From positions 1,674,001 through 1,738,000 of the forward strand of contig NZ_CP072378.1 in assembly GCF_018128245.1 (NCBI RefSeq): a stretch of DNA of 64,000 nucleotides. The letters run 5' to 3'. Position numbers and translations under genes: made by a program. Under the pieces are notes generated by a model that made no database searches, was not told the DNA's origin, and saw only the letters and a program-made list of their open reading frames with translations. Positions 25,136 through 33,959 of this stretch are shown one piece after another; position 1 is the stretch's first letter, and the number at the start of each line of letters is the position of its first letter. This DNA comes from Leptotrichia sp. oral taxon 221. Its GTDB lineage: Bacteria; Fusobacteriota; Fusobacteriia; Fusobacteriales; Leptotrichiaceae.

Positions 25136-25705
25136 ATGAAAAAAAATTTTTTTGGAAAAAAAACTGTTGTACTGCTAATATTTGCGATTTTCTTTGCAAT
25201 TAGTTGTGGAGGAAAACACCCTGCTGTAAAGAATTTTGAGAAAGAAATGTCGATTTTACAAAGTGGTGATATCGAAAAAATGCCTAATGTGAAATCAAAT
25301 GAAGAGTTTAAAAAACTTAATGAAGATACTTTTGAAACTTTAAAAAATGGTTACAAAAAAATTACATATAAAGTAAATAAAGTTGAAACTGACAAAAATA
25401 CTGCTAAAATTAATGTTACTATGAAATCTCCAGATTTATCTAATTTAGTTCAAGATGCTTTACAAAAAATAATGTCTACATCACCTAGTGAAATGGCAGG
25501 TAAATCACAAGAAGAATTAAATAAAATGGGAGAAAAAATTATGGTTGACTTGATAAAAGAAAAATTATCTAGTTCAAATGTTAAATATAGAGAAAAGACA
25601 TTTGATGTTATTTACAAAAAAGACGGTTCTGAATGGACAATAGATCCTACTGCAAATTCTGAATTTTTTGATATGACTACTTTTGGAATGTTATCTGGAA
25701 AATAA
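25136..25705 (+). CDS. Lipoprotein of unknown function (DUF4878/DUF5105-like)
   Basis: A 189-residue lipoprotein: signal peptide ending in AIFFAISC with the lipidated Cys near residue 23. The mature protein has the layout of NTF2-like DUF4878/DUF5105 proteins: helix, ITYKVNKVETDKNTAKINVTM strands, a long helix (residues about 105-150), then VKYREKTFDVIYKKDGSEWTID. It is similar in plan to the secreted proteins at 14.6 and 48.2 kb. AAGAAGG precedes the ATG. No function can be given. Confidence 0.65.
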   Translation: MKKNFFGKKTVVLLIFAIFFAISCGGKHPAVKNFEKEMSILQSGDIEKMPNVKSNEEFKKLNEDTFETLKNGYKKITYKVNKVETDKNTAKINVTMKSPDLSNLVQDALQKIMSTSPSEMAGKSQEELNKMGEKIMVDLIKEKLSSSNVKYREKTFDVIYKKDGSEWTIDPTANSEFFDMTTFGMLSGK

Positions 25706-25824
25706 AGTTTTTTCCTTTACTTTAAACAACATTAATGATACAATATTTAATAAGAAAAAATAATCAAATCGTTATAAATTATATAAAAAATTAACAAAAA
25801 TAAATACTAAAAAGAGGTGAATTT

Positions 25825-27369
25825 GTGAAAGAGAAAATTTTAATTGTTGACTTTGGGTCGCAATATACTCAATTAATTGCAAGAAGAATTAGAGAAATGG
25901 AAGTTTACTGTGAAATCGTTCCATTAATTGATGTAGAAAAAATCAAAAATGGAACTGAACCTGTAAAAGGAATTATTCTTTCGGGAGGACCTGCTTCAGT
26001 TTATGAGGAAGACGCTCCAACAGTTGATAAAGCTATTTTTGATTTAGGATTACCTATTTTAGGAATCTGTTATGGAATGCAATTAATTACTCACTTAAAT
26101 GGTGGAAAAGTTGAAAAAGCTAATTCGAGAGAATTTGGAAAAGCTATTTTAGAAGTTATAAACGGAGAAAATCCTTTATTTAAAGAAATTAAAAAAACTT
26201 CTAGCATCTGGATGAGTCACAATGATCATATCACTGAATTGCCTGAAGGATTTGAAATAATTGCACAAACTGACTCTTCAATCGCTGCAATTACAAATAA
26301 CAATGGAATTTATGCATTACAATTCCACCCAGAAGTAGTTCATTCTGAATGCGGAACTGAAATTATTGCTAACTTTGTTTTCAATATTTGTAAATGTGAA
26401 AGAAACTGGAAAATTACAAGTTTCATTGAAGAAAAAACAAAAGCAATTAAAGAAATTGTTGGAGACGAACATGTTTTACTTGCATTATCAGGTGGCGTAG
26501 ATTCTTCAGTTGCAGCTGTTTTGATTAACAATGCGATTGGAAGACAATTGACTTGTATGTTTGTAGATACTGGACTTCTTAGAAAAGATGAAGGTAAAAA
26601 AGTTTTAGAATATTATAAAGAACATTTTAATTTAAATATCGTTTTTGTTGATGCAAAAGATAGATTTTTAAACAAATTGAAAGGTGTAGATGAGCCAGAA
26701 GCTAAAAGAAAAATCATTGGACATGAATTTATCGAAGTTTTCAATGAAGAAATTAGAAAATTAAAAGGTCAAGAAGGTGCAAAATTCTTAGCACAAGGTA
26801 CAATTTACCCTGATGTTATCGAATCTCAATCAATAAAAGGTCCTTCTCATACAATAAAATCTCACCACAATGTTGGTGGACTTCCAGAAGATTTAAAATT
26901 TGAATTGTTGGAACCATTAAAAGAATTGTTTAAAGATGAAGTTAGAAAAGTGGGACATGAATTGGGATTGCCTGACACAATTATTAATAGACATCCATTC
27001 CCAGGACCAGGACTTGGAATTAGAGTAATTGGAGAAGTTACACCTGAAAAAGTAAGAATTTTACAAGAAGCTGACGACATTTTCATTAATGCTTTGATGG
27101 AAGAAGGATTATATGGAAAAGTGGATCAAGCATTCGTTACTTTATTACCTGTTAAAACTGTAGGAGTTATGGGTGACCAAAGAACTTACGAATATGTAGC
27201 AGCTATCCGTTCTGTAAACACAATTGATTTCATGACTGCAACTTGGTCTAAATTACCTTACGAATTTTTAGGAGATGTTGCAAATAAAATCATCAATAAT
27301 GTAAATGGAATAAATAGAATTGTTTATGATATTTCTTCTAAACCTGCAGCTACAATTGAGTGGGAATAA
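25825..27369 (+). CDS. guaA: GMP synthase (glutamine-hydrolysing)
   Basis: The 514-residue enzyme aminates XMP to GMP. The N-terminal class I glutamine amidotransferase has the catalytic Cys in GICYGMQ and His/Glu in FHPEVVHSE; the ATP-pyrophosphatase part has [14 protein letters not shown]; the C-terminal dimerisation domain ends in the conserved KPAATIEWE. It starts with GTG at 25825 behind AGAGGTG. No purine riboswitch is present in the 119 bases upstream. Confidence 0.97.
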   Translation: MKEKILIVDFGSQYTQLIARRIREMEVYCEIVPLIDVEKIKNGTEPVKGIILSGGPASVYEEDAPTVDKAIFDLGLPILGICYGMQLITHLNGGKVEKANSREFGKAILEVINGENPLFKEIKKTSSIWMSHNDHITELPEGFEIIAQTDSSIAAITNNNGIYALQFHPEVVHSECGTEIIANFVFNICKCERNWKITSFIEEKTKAIKEIVGDEHVLLALSGGVDSSVAAVLINNAIGRQLTCMFVDTGLLRKDEGKKVLEYYKEHFNLNIVFVDAKDRFLNKLKGVDEPEAKRKIIGHEFIEVFNEEIRKLKGQEGAKFLAQGTIYPDVIESQSIKGPSHTIKSHHNVGGLPEDLKFELLEPLKELFKDEVRKVGHELGLPDTIINRHPFPGPGLGIRVIGEVTPEKVRILQEADDIFINALMEEGLYGKVDQAFVTLLPVKTVGVMGDQRTYEYVAAIRSVNTIDFMTATWSKLPYEFLGDVANKIINNVNGINRIVYDISSKPAATIEWE

Positions 27370-27450
27370 TAAAAAATCAGCTTTTATACTAATTTTATCA
27401 AATTTAAGTAAAATCTTAAAATAAAAACTAAAAAAGTATTGAATTTTTTT

Positions 27451-27480
27451 AGAGGTGGAAAACCCACCTCTTATTATTTT
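27451..27480 (+). terminator. Intrinsic terminator after guaA
   Basis: AGAGGTGG pairs with CCACCTCT around AAAAC; a T-rich tail follows. Confidence 0.8.
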
Positions 27481-27572
27481 CTTTAAATTATTACAATTAA
27501 TAAACCAAATAAAACTAGAAAATTACAACCTTTTTTGCTATAATTCTTAATTATAAGGAGGATGATTGAACG

Positions 27573-29273
27573 ATGATGAAAATAGAACAACTAAACGTTA
27601 AACAATTTCTTGAAACTGGTAGAGAAGAACCTTTTCTTGTTCCAGATTATCAGCGTCCTTACTCATGGGGAGAGGAAGAAATAGTAACATTATTTAACGA
27701 TTTATTATTATTTACCGAGGGAGACGTTTCCAAAAAAAATAAAAATTCCAATGACACTTATTTCTTAGGAACTGTTATCTCATTTAAAAATGAAAATGGT
27801 GAACAGGAAATCATAGATGGTCAACAACGTATTACATCATTATTTTTGTTATTAAGAGCCATTTATACAAAGTTAAAAACTTTTTCCAAAAAGACAAACC
27901 TTTATGATGAACTTTTAAGTGAAATCGAACCTATTTTATGGAAAAATGTAATCAAAAGTGAAGGTGCAGTAAAAAATGTTTTAATCTCATCTTCCGTTAT
28001 CAATGATGAAGGAAATAATATTTTAAAAGGTATTTTAGAAAATGGGGTCACTAAGGAAGAGGCAAATGACAGATATTCATTAAATTACACATTATTTCAA
28101 AGATTATTTGATGGATTAGTTTATGAAAATCCAGGACTTATGTTTGAATTTGTCCGTTATGTATTAAATCGAACATTAATTTGTCCAATAATAACTGAAT
28201 CACAAGAAGGTGCTCTTAACATCTTCTCGACATTAAACACAAGAGGAATGCCTTTGTCTGAATCAGATATCTTTAAAGCCAAAATCTATAATTTTTTAGA
28301 CGATTCACAAAAAAACCGATTTATTGAGCGTTGGAAAGAATTAACAGAAAAAGCAGAATATGTAAATGAAGATATTCAACAGATTTTTTACTACTACATG
28401 TTTTATTTACGAGCATTAGATGGTGATTCTGCTACAACGACCATTGGAATCAGAAAATATTTTTCACAAAATAATTTTGCAAAATTATTTAATAAGAGTC
28501 TTTTAAAAGATTTGAATTCAATTTTAGATTTGTGGGCTGTTGTTGTAAAAAAACAGAGTTTAGAAAATGCAAAATGGTCTAAAAATAACCAAATTATCAA
28601 GATGCTAGATGTTTTATCATCTTATCCAAATGAATTTTGGAAATATCCTGTTATAATTTATTATTTGGTTCATAAAGAAAATCCTGAATTTGAAAAGAGA
28701 TTTTTGAAATTCTTGAAAAAATTGACAATCGAATTAGTTGCAAACTATTTGGTTAAACCAACTGTTCTTGCAGTTAAAGCTGGTATTTTAAAGTTAAATG
28801 TTGAAATTACAAAAAAACTTTCACCACCAGTTACATTCCAAAATCTACCACTTGATAGCTTAAAAACAAAATTAAGACTTCCAAGTAAAAATTTATTCAA
28901 AATGACTTTAAAAATGATGGTTTACAATTTTCAAGAAGAATTATTACCTGACAAATGGGAAATTGAACAAATTTACCCATCAAAATCTGTGGAAGGCTTT
29001 AATAATGAAGCATTAGAAACTGTAAGCAAAGATTACTTAGATTCAATTGGAAATAAAATTCCATTTGAAAAAAGATCGACTATTAAGGCAAGTAAAGATT
29101 ACTTCCAGAAAAAACGTATCCTTTACTTACGTTCTCAAATTCCTTATGTAAAAGAATTTGCCACAAAACATGTTACTCACTGGAATGTCGATGATATAAA
29201 AAAACGAAATGAATTTATCACTGAGGAAATAATGCGATTATTTATTTCTTGGAGTGGAGATTATGAATTTTAA
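27573..29273 (+). CDS. DUF262/DUF1524 (GmrSD-like) protein with altered HNH histidine
   Basis: The 566-residue protein has an N-terminal DUF262 domain: VPDYQRPYSW (residues 23-32) and the nucleotide-binding motif IDGQQRITSL (residues 81-90). The C-terminal part matches DUF1524: WEIEQIYPS (462-470), then IGNKIPFEKRSTIKASKDYFQKK. In GmrSD-type endonucleases this second motif reads EIEHI-P with a catalytic His; here codon 466 is CAA (Gln). The family includes type IV modification-dependent restriction enzymes against modified phage DNA. With Gln instead of His the nuclease may be inactive or rely on other residues. It is a lone gene behind AAGGAGG, next to mobile elements, consistent with horizontal gain. 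Confidence 0.8.
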   Translation: MMKIEQLNVKQFLETGREEPFLVPDYQRPYSWGEEEIVTLFNDLLLFTEGDVSKKNKNSNDTYFLGTVISFKNENGEQEIIDGQQRITSLFLLLRAIYTKLKTFSKKTNLYDELLSEIEPILWKNVIKSEGAVKNVLISSSVINDEGNNILKGILENGVTKEEANDRYSLNYTLFQRLFDGLVYENPGLMFEFVRYVLNRTLICPIITESQEGALNIFSTLNTRGMPLSESDIFKAKIYNFLDDSQKNRFIERWKELTEKAEYVNEDIQQIFYYYMFYLRALDGDSATTTIGIRKYFSQNNFAKLFNKSLLKDLNSILDLWAVVVKKQSLENAKWSKNNQIIKMLDVLSSYPNEFWKYPVIIYYLVHKENPEFEKRFLKFLKKLTIELVANYLVKPTVLAVKAGILKLNVEITKKLSPPVTFQNLPLDSLKTKLRLPSKNLFKMTLKMMVYNFQEELLPDKWEIEQIYPSKSVEGFNNEALETVSKDYLDSIGNKIPFEKRSTIKASKDYFQKKRILYLRSQIPYVKEFATKHVTHWNVDDIKKRNEFITEEIMRLFISWSGDYEF

Positions 29274-29295
29274 ATTTTATCATTACTAAAAAACA

Positions 29296-29412
29296 GTCTG
29301 TCTCATAAAGTAGAAAATATTTATTATTATTATTAAAAATTTTTAAGTACCTTCAAATTTTTAATATTTAATTTACATTAATGAAATGAATAATTTTCTA
29401 ATTATGAGACAT
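29296..29412. mobile_element. Small MITE-like element, copy 1
   Basis: The left end CTGTCTCATAA (29298-29308) and right end TTATGAGACA (29402-29411) are inverted repeats flanking about 93 bases of AT-rich, non-coding DNA. The same terminal repeat bounds a second element at 36030-36256. No transposase is inside. It starts about 20 bases after the DUF262 gene. Confidence 0.5.
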
Positions 29413-29487
29413 TCTGTGTCACATATCATTTTAAATTTACTATATTCTATTTATAATTTTTCATAAAAATCAAACTCCTCTACAAAG

Positions 29488-29600
29488 TGAACTACTCCCG
29501 CTTGTAGAAGCGGGAGCTTCTTGGGAAGTATCTGCTTTTGCTAGCCAAATATATTTACCAAGCTCTTCGGGCAGCCCCTGCCCTATTTTTTTATTTCCTA
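29488..29600 (-). ncRNA. Omega-RNA scaffold and right end of the TnpB element
   Basis: Directly behind tnpB on the minus strand are two GC-rich hairpins in an otherwise AT-rich setting: GGGCAG/CTGCCC (29569-29583) and the end hairpin CTCCCGCTT/AAGCGGGAG (29495-29516), followed by GTAGTTCAC. This matches the right ends of IS200/IS605-type elements, from which the TnpB guide (omega) RNA is processed. The guide would be the minus-strand sequence below about 29487. The exact RNA ends are inferred. Confidence 0.65.
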
Positions 29601-30695
29601 ATATTTCAACATTTCTTTTCCAACATCTCTTATATTCAGTGCCGCATTGTAATCTCTATCAATTTCAATTCCACAGCACTCACATTTATAGCTTCTTTCT
29701 GATAACTTCAGTTCCTCTTTAACATTTCCACATTTACTGCAAGTTTTCGACGATGGAAACCACTTATCTATCTTTAAAAATTGTTTCCCTAAAAACATCA
29801 ACTTGTACTCAAGCATCCTCAAAAACATTCCCCATCCATTATCTCCTACACTTTTCCCAAAATTTAATGCCTGGCTCATCCCTTTCATATTCAAATTTTC
29901 AACAACCATAGCATTATATGTTTCAGACAATTTTTTCGATAATTTATGTAGAAAATCTCTTCGACAATTTTTGATATATTCATGCAATTTTGATATTTTC
30001 GCTTTTTGCTTATACCAATTTTTAGAAAATTTCACTTTTCTTGACAATGACTTTTGTAATTTTTTTAATTTTTTCTCCAATATCCTAAAATATTTTGGAT
30101 AATCAGCTCTTTGGTTTTCAGAACTGACAAATAATTCAGACATTGAAAAATCAAGTCCAATTACTTTATCATTACTTGGCATTTTTTGAATTTCTTTTTC
30201 AAATTCTGTCAAAACAGAAACATAGTAATTTCCATTACTGTTTGTCAATGTTACCGACTTTATTTTATAATCCTCTGGTATTTCTCTATGATATTTCAAT
30301 TTTACTTTTTTCAATTTTGGCAAAACTAAATATTTGTTTTCTTCAATTCTTATCGAATTGTTCACACAATTTGTCGTGTAACTTTTAACATTATTCTTTT
30401 TAGATTTGAATCTTGGAAACTTTGCTCTCTTTTGAAAAAAATTCGTAAATGATCGTTTTACATTTAATTGAGCATTTGAAAGTGCCAGACTGTCCACTTC
30501 TTTCAAAAATTGATTTTCATTTTTTAAACTGGCAGGTGTAATTATTTTATTTTTTCCAGTTTCTTCATAAAATTTATTCGCAGTATACAAAATCGTATTG
30601 TAAACAAAACGAACACATCCAAAAGTCTTATTTATCAATAATTCCTGATCTTTATTTGGATAAATTCTGTATTTGAATGCCAAATTATATTTCAT
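29598..30695 (-). CDS. tnpB: TnpB, RNA-guided nuclease of IS200/IS605-type element
   Basis: The 365-residue protein is an OrfB/TnpB, ancestor type of Cas12. It has the N-terminal helix-turn-helix domain FKYRIYPNKDQELLINKTFGC and a RuvC-like core with apparently intact catalytic residues: Asp182 in IGLDFS, Glu266 in VVENLNM and Asp in IDRDYNAALN (346/348). The zinc ribbon Cys residues are C319, C322, C338 and C341. Length is within the family range (about 350-410). The stop codon abuts the omega-RNA region. The N-terminus MKYNLAFKYR is typical, with AGGAGG before the ATG. Confidence 0.93.
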   Translation of the reverse strand: MKYNLAFKYRIYPNKDQELLINKTFGCVRFVYNTILYTANKFYEETGKNKIITPASLKNENQFLKEVDSLALSNAQLNVKRSFTNFFQKRAKFPRFKSKKNNVKSYTTNCVNNSIRIEENKYLVLPKLKKVKLKYHREIPEDYKIKSVTLTNSNGNYYVSVLTEFEKEIQKMPSNDKVIGLDFSMSELFVSSENQRADYPKYFRILEKKLKKLQKSLSRKVKFSKNWYKQKAKISKLHEYIKNCRRDFLHKLSKKLSETYNAMVVENLNMKGMSQALNFGKSVGDNGWGMFLRMLEYKLMFLGKQFLKIDKWFPSSKTCSKCGNVKEELKLSERSYKCECCGIEIDRDYNAALNIRDVGKEMLKY

Positions 30696-30818
30696 GAAAT
30701 TACACCTCCTTTTGATTTTGAATATTATTTTTAATTATTTCTCTTCGATATTTTATACAAAAATTGTATCATAAGAGTATCCTTTTTTCAATTTTTTTTA
30801 CAAAAAAAAACAATTCAT

Positions 30819-30840
30819 CTCCCACTTATAGAAGTCGGAG
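30819..30840. repeat. Diverged second copy of the TnpB-element end hairpin
   Basis: CTCCCACTT pairs imperfectly with AAGTCGGAG and is followed by ACTTCTTG. It is in direct orientation relative to CTCCCGCTT...AAGCGGGAG...CTTCTTGG at 29495-29524, so the two bracket tnpB. It may be the left end or a relic of an earlier element. Confidence 0.6.
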
Positions 30841-31045
30841 ACTTCTTGCTATCTTTTTGTTAAAAATATAAACTTTTTCTAAAATATTATTCATAGTAAA
30901 ACTGCTTTAAAACTAAATTCAAAAACTATGACTATTTTACTCAACTCTTAAATTCACATAATTTTTAATAGTTTAATTTTAAATAATTTTGAGTATAATA
31001 TTCTTCTCATTAATTCTAAAACTCAAAAAAATTTTTAAATAAAAC

Positions 31046-31074
31046 TTGACAATGTAAAGATTGGATTGTATAAT
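31046..31074 (+). promoter_or_regulatory. Consensus promoter of the tetR operon
   Basis: TTGACA (31046-31051) and TATAAT (31069-31074) are both perfect hexamers separated by exactly 17 bases, 35 bases before the start codon. Confidence 0.9.
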
Positions 31075-31081
31075 CTTTACA
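31053..31081 (+). promoter_or_regulatory. TetR-type operator overlapping the promoter
   Basis: TGTAAAGATT and its exact reverse complement AATCTTTACA flank nine bases; the palindrome covers the spacer and the -10 hexamer. Its placement directly before a TetR-family gene indicates autorepression that also controls the two downstream oxidoreductases. Confidence 0.8.
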
Positions 31082-31114
31082 ACGATAAGATTATAAATAA
31101 GGAATTTATTGAAT

Positions 31115-31723
31115 ATGAAAAATTTAAAAAAAAGTTACCATCATGGAAATTTAAAAGAAGAATTAATTGAAAAAGGAATCGAAATAATAAATGAAATGGG
31201 CGAAGAAAAACTATCTTTAAGATATGTTGCTAAAATGTGTGGAGTAAGCAATGCCGCTCCTTATACATATTTTAAGAAAAAAGAAGATTTACTTGAAGCT
31301 ATAAGTAACTATATTTGGAAAATGTTAGCTAAGGAATTGAATGAAACAAGAGAAAAGTATAGAAATAAAGAAGAATTGCTAGTTAAACTAGGAAAAAAAT
31401 ATGTCACTTTTTTTTGTGAAAATTCTCGATATTATCATTTTATAATTTCAAGAAATAATATGAAAATTGATCTACTATCTGAATTTTCAAAATCAGAAAA
31501 TGATAACCAGAACGCTTTTTACATATTGAAAACTGAAGCAACCAAAGTATTTGAAAAATACAGTATACCGCCTGAAAGTATACAAGATAAAATCATAGCA
31601 ATGTGGGCATTAGTTCAAGGATTAGTAACAATAGTAACTATGAATAATTTAAGCTTTTCTGAATACTGGGAGAAAAAAATAGAAGAAATAATAAAATCAA
31701 GCTGCATGATACCTTCCCTTTAA
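31115..31723 (+). CDS. TetR/AcrR-family transcriptional regulator
   Basis: The 202-residue protein has a TetR helix-turn-helix near the N-terminus (residues about 12-58: LKEELIEKGIEIINEMGEEKLSLRYVAKMCGVSNAAPYTYFKKKEDLL, given here in parts: the recognition part is VSNAAPYTYF). The C-terminal ligand domain resembles TetR_C_33/WHG-type domains (AMWALVQGLVTIVTM). Start: ATG 31115; an in-frame TTG at 31109 lies closer to AAGGA and is possible. The palindrome overlapping its consensus promoter is the likely operator. The two following flavoprotein genes suggest it senses a redox-active or electrophilic compound. Confidence 0.88.
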   Translation: MKNLKKSYHHGNLKEELIEKGIEIINEMGEEKLSLRYVAKMCGVSNAAPYTYFKKKEDLLEAISNYIWKMLAKELNETREKYRNKEELLVKLGKKYVTFFCENSRYYHFIISRNNMKIDLLSEFSKSENDNQNAFYILKTEATKVFEKYSIPPESIQDKIIAMWALVQGLVTIVTMNNLSFSEYWEKKIEEIIKSSCMIPSL

Positions 31724-31792
31724 GAATTTAAGCTAGGAATAAAAAATTAACTCACGATATAAAAATAAATTGACTACGATAAGGTGATAAAT

Positions 31793-32338
31793 ATGAAACT
31801 AATTATACACGATTTAAGTAATGAAAAATTAGAAAATTTAAAATCAGAACTTGAAAAAGAAGATAAATCTATAAATATCATAAAGAAAAGCATAGATCAA
31901 GGCTCAATAATAATTGACAAAGATGTATGTATCATCAGCAATAATAAAAAAATAAAAAGCTGTATGGGATGCTTTGACTGTTGGATTAAAACACCAGGAA
32001 AATGTAAAATTCGTGATGGATATGAAAATTTGTCAAAATTATATTTAAAAGCAGAAAAAGTAATTATTATAAGCCAATGTTTTTATGGCTCTTACAGTCC
32101 CTTTGTAAAAAATATATTAGATAGAACAATCCCGTATCTACTTCCATTTTTTAAATTTAAAAATAAGGAAATGCACCACACTACGAGAAGTAAAACAAAA
32201 TTTGATTTAAATGTATACTTTTATGGAAAAAATTTAACACGAAGCGAAAAAATAACTGCGAAAAAAATAGTAAAAGCCAACAGTATAAACTTAAATGTAA
32301 AAAAATTTAAAGTTTTATTTTTTGAAAATTATGATTAA
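31793..32338 (+). CDS. Flavodoxin-fold NAD(P)H oxidoreductase / iron-sulfur flavoprotein-like
   Basis: A 181-residue NADPH-dependent FMN reductase family member. The N-terminal Rossmann-like half is unusual and short, then comes KSCMGCFDCWIKTPGKCKIRD, the Cys-rich segment seen in this family and in iron-sulfur flavoproteins, and the FMN-binding AEKVIIISQCFYGSYSP. Start ATG 31793 follows AAGGTG. It lies 69 bases after tetR with no terminator between them, so both are probably on one repressible transcript. Confidence 0.78.
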   Translation: MKLIIHDLSNEKLENLKSELEKEDKSINIIKKSIDQGSIIIDKDVCIISNNKKIKSCMGCFDCWIKTPGKCKIRDGYENLSKLYLKAEKVIIISQCFYGSYSPFVKNILDRTIPYLLPFFKFKNKEMHHTTRSKTKFDLNVYFYGKNLTRSEKITAKKIVKANSINLNVKKFKVLFFENYD

Positions 32339-32425
32339 TCCACTAAAAAATTAAATTAAAATATATCATAATAAGAAATTAGCTATATATTTGAAGTAAA
32401 ATTTCGAAAAGGAGAATTATAAAAC

Positions 32426-33049
32426 ATGAAAATTATTATAATAAATGGAAGTCCCAAAACAATAAAAAGTAATTCTGAAATATTAGGAAATTACCTTTTT
32501 CCATTGCTCAAAGAAAATAACATAAAAAAATATTATTCCATCCATTTCCAATTAAATGACAAAACAAAAAATGAAATTTATAATAGCGATGTTGTAATAT
32601 TTATTTTTCCTTTATATGTTGACGGAATTCCGTCTAATTTACTAAAGCTACTTGTAAATTTTGAAAAGGAAAATGTTGTAAGACCTGAAACTAAAATTTA
32701 TTGTATCGTTAACAATGGATTTTATGAAGGAAGACAAAATTTCTTAGCAATTTTACATATGAAAAATTGGTGTAAAAAAGTTAAAGCAAAATGGGGACAA
32801 GGAATTGGTATAGGCTCAGGAGAATTATTACCATATTTAAAAAAATTTAAACTTGGACAAGGACCACTCAAAAATTTAGAAAAAATACTAAACAGATTTT
32901 CTAGAAATATTTTAACTTTAAACAGTGATAAAAACATTTATATAAATCCAAATTGGCCAAAAAGTCTGTATTTTATACAAGGTTCCTTTTCATGGATTTT
33001 AAAAGCAAGAAAAAATAACATAAAAATACAAGAATTATTTAAAAAATGA
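32426..33049 (+). CDS. Flavodoxin-fold NAD(P)H-dependent oxidoreductase
   Basis: A 207-residue protein with the flavodoxin-like phosphate-binding start MKIIIINGSPKTIKSNSE and a second FMN contact around VVIFIFPLYVDGIPSNLLKLL. The C-terminal half contains Lys-rich helices without a further domain. It is 87 bases after the first oxidoreductase and, with it, likely belongs to the TetR regulon. The substrate is not known; quinones or nitro compounds are typical of the family. Confidence 0.72.
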   Translation: MKIIIINGSPKTIKSNSEILGNYLFPLLKENNIKKYYSIHFQLNDKTKNEIYNSDVVIFIFPLYVDGIPSNLLKLLVNFEKENVVRPETKIYCIVNNGFYEGRQNFLAILHMKNWCKKVKAKWGQGIGIGSGELLPYLKKFKLGQGPLKNLEKILNRFSRNILTLNSDKNIYINPNWPKSLYFIQGSFSWILKARKNNIKIQELFKK

Positions 33050-33248
33050 TAATTGACATAGGGAGTGTTAAAATTTTTAAGCTAAAATAAATTCATAATT
33101 TCTATAATTTTTTTACTCTACTTTAAACCAAAAAAATGTTATAATTAGTTATAGACTAGTAACATTCGTAATATTTTGAATTGGACAAAATTTTTTCTAA
33201 AAATACAATGTCTTAATAATTCATATTTTTAAATTTGAGAAAGGAGCA

Positions 33249-33264
33249 GTACGTTTAATCGTAC
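33249..33264 (+). promoter_or_regulatory. Hairpin between ribosome-binding site and start of the response regulator
   Basis: GTACG and CGTAC flank TTTAAT, a five-base-pair hairpin. The strong AAAGGAG (33240-33246) is 26 bases from the ATG, too far, but folding the hairpin leaves an effective spacing of about ten bases. Confidence 0.6.
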
Positions 33265-33272
33265 AACAAAAT

Positions 33273-33959
33273 ATGAGAATTTTAGTTGTTGAAGATGAAA
33301 AAAATTTGAATGATATTATTGTAAAAAAATTAAAATTGGAAAAATATGGTGTCGACTTTTGTTTTGATGGTGAAGAGGCTGTCGATTATATTCTTGCAAC
33401 AGAATATGATGCTATAATTTTAGACATAATGCTTCCAAAATTAGACGGTTTTGAAGTGTTAAAAAAAATTCGTTCAAAAAATGTAAAAACACCTGTTTTA
33501 TTATTAACAGCTCGAGATAGCGTAGAAGATCGAGTAAAAGGTCTAGATTCAGGCGCTGATGATTATTTGATAAAACCTTTTTCATTTGAAGAATTACTCG
33601 CTAGAGTTCGAGTTCTTTTGAGACGAAATAATTCTAGCTCAGAAAACGCTGATAACACCTACACTTTAGCGAATTTAACCGTAATAATAGATTCTCACAC
33701 CGTTCTCCGTGACAACCAAAAAATCAAACTTTCCATGCGTGAATTTTCTATTTTAGAATATATGATTAGAAATAAGGAAAGAGTTTTAAGCCGAGAAAGT
33801 ATCGAGCAACACATTTGGGATTACGGTTACGAAGGTGGTACAAACGTTGTCGACGTTTACATTCGATATTTACGAAAAAAAATTGATAATGGTTACTCGC
33901 CAAAATTAATTCACACCATTCGTGGTCTAGGTTATGTTTTGAAGGTGGAAGATGACTAA
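33273..33959 (+). CDS. OmpR-family response regulator
   Basis: The 228-residue protein has a receiver domain with acidic pocket (Glu7-Asp8), phospho-acceptor Asp51 (IILDIMLPK), the Thr/Ala region LLLTAR and Lys101 (DYLIKPF), then a winged-helix DNA-binding domain (REFSILEYMIRNKERVLSRESIEQHIWD in parts: SREFSILEYM, then RGLGYVL). The coding region overlaps the sensor kinase by 8 bases. Its ribosome-binding site is separated from the ATG by a small hairpin. No operator could be deduced. Confidence 0.93.
   Translation: MRILVVEDEKNLNDIIVKKLKLEKYGVDFCFDGEEAVDYILATEYDAIILDIMLPKLDGFEVLKKIRSKNVKTPVLLLTARDSVEDRVKGLDSGADDYLIKPFSFEELLARVRVLLRRNNSSSENADNTYTLANLTVIIDSHTVLRDNQKIKLSMREFSILEYMIRNKERVLSRESIEQHIWDYGYEGGTNVVDVYIRYLRKKIDNGYSPKLIHTIRGLGYVLKVEDD

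Larger units (their letters stand above)
29488..30840 (-). mobile_element. IS200/IS605-type element with tnpB only (IS1341-like)
   Basis: The element comprises tnpB, its right-end/omega-RNA hairpins at about 29490 and, on the other side, a diverged copy of the same hairpin at 30819-30840 in the same orientation. No Y1 tyrosine transposase gene (tnpA) is present, so it would need a transposase in trans. The left boundary is approximate. Confidence 0.6.

Noticed and set aside
25706-25824. Guanine riboswitch before guaA
   Set aside because: The 119 bases lack the conserved loops and any G/C-bearing stems.
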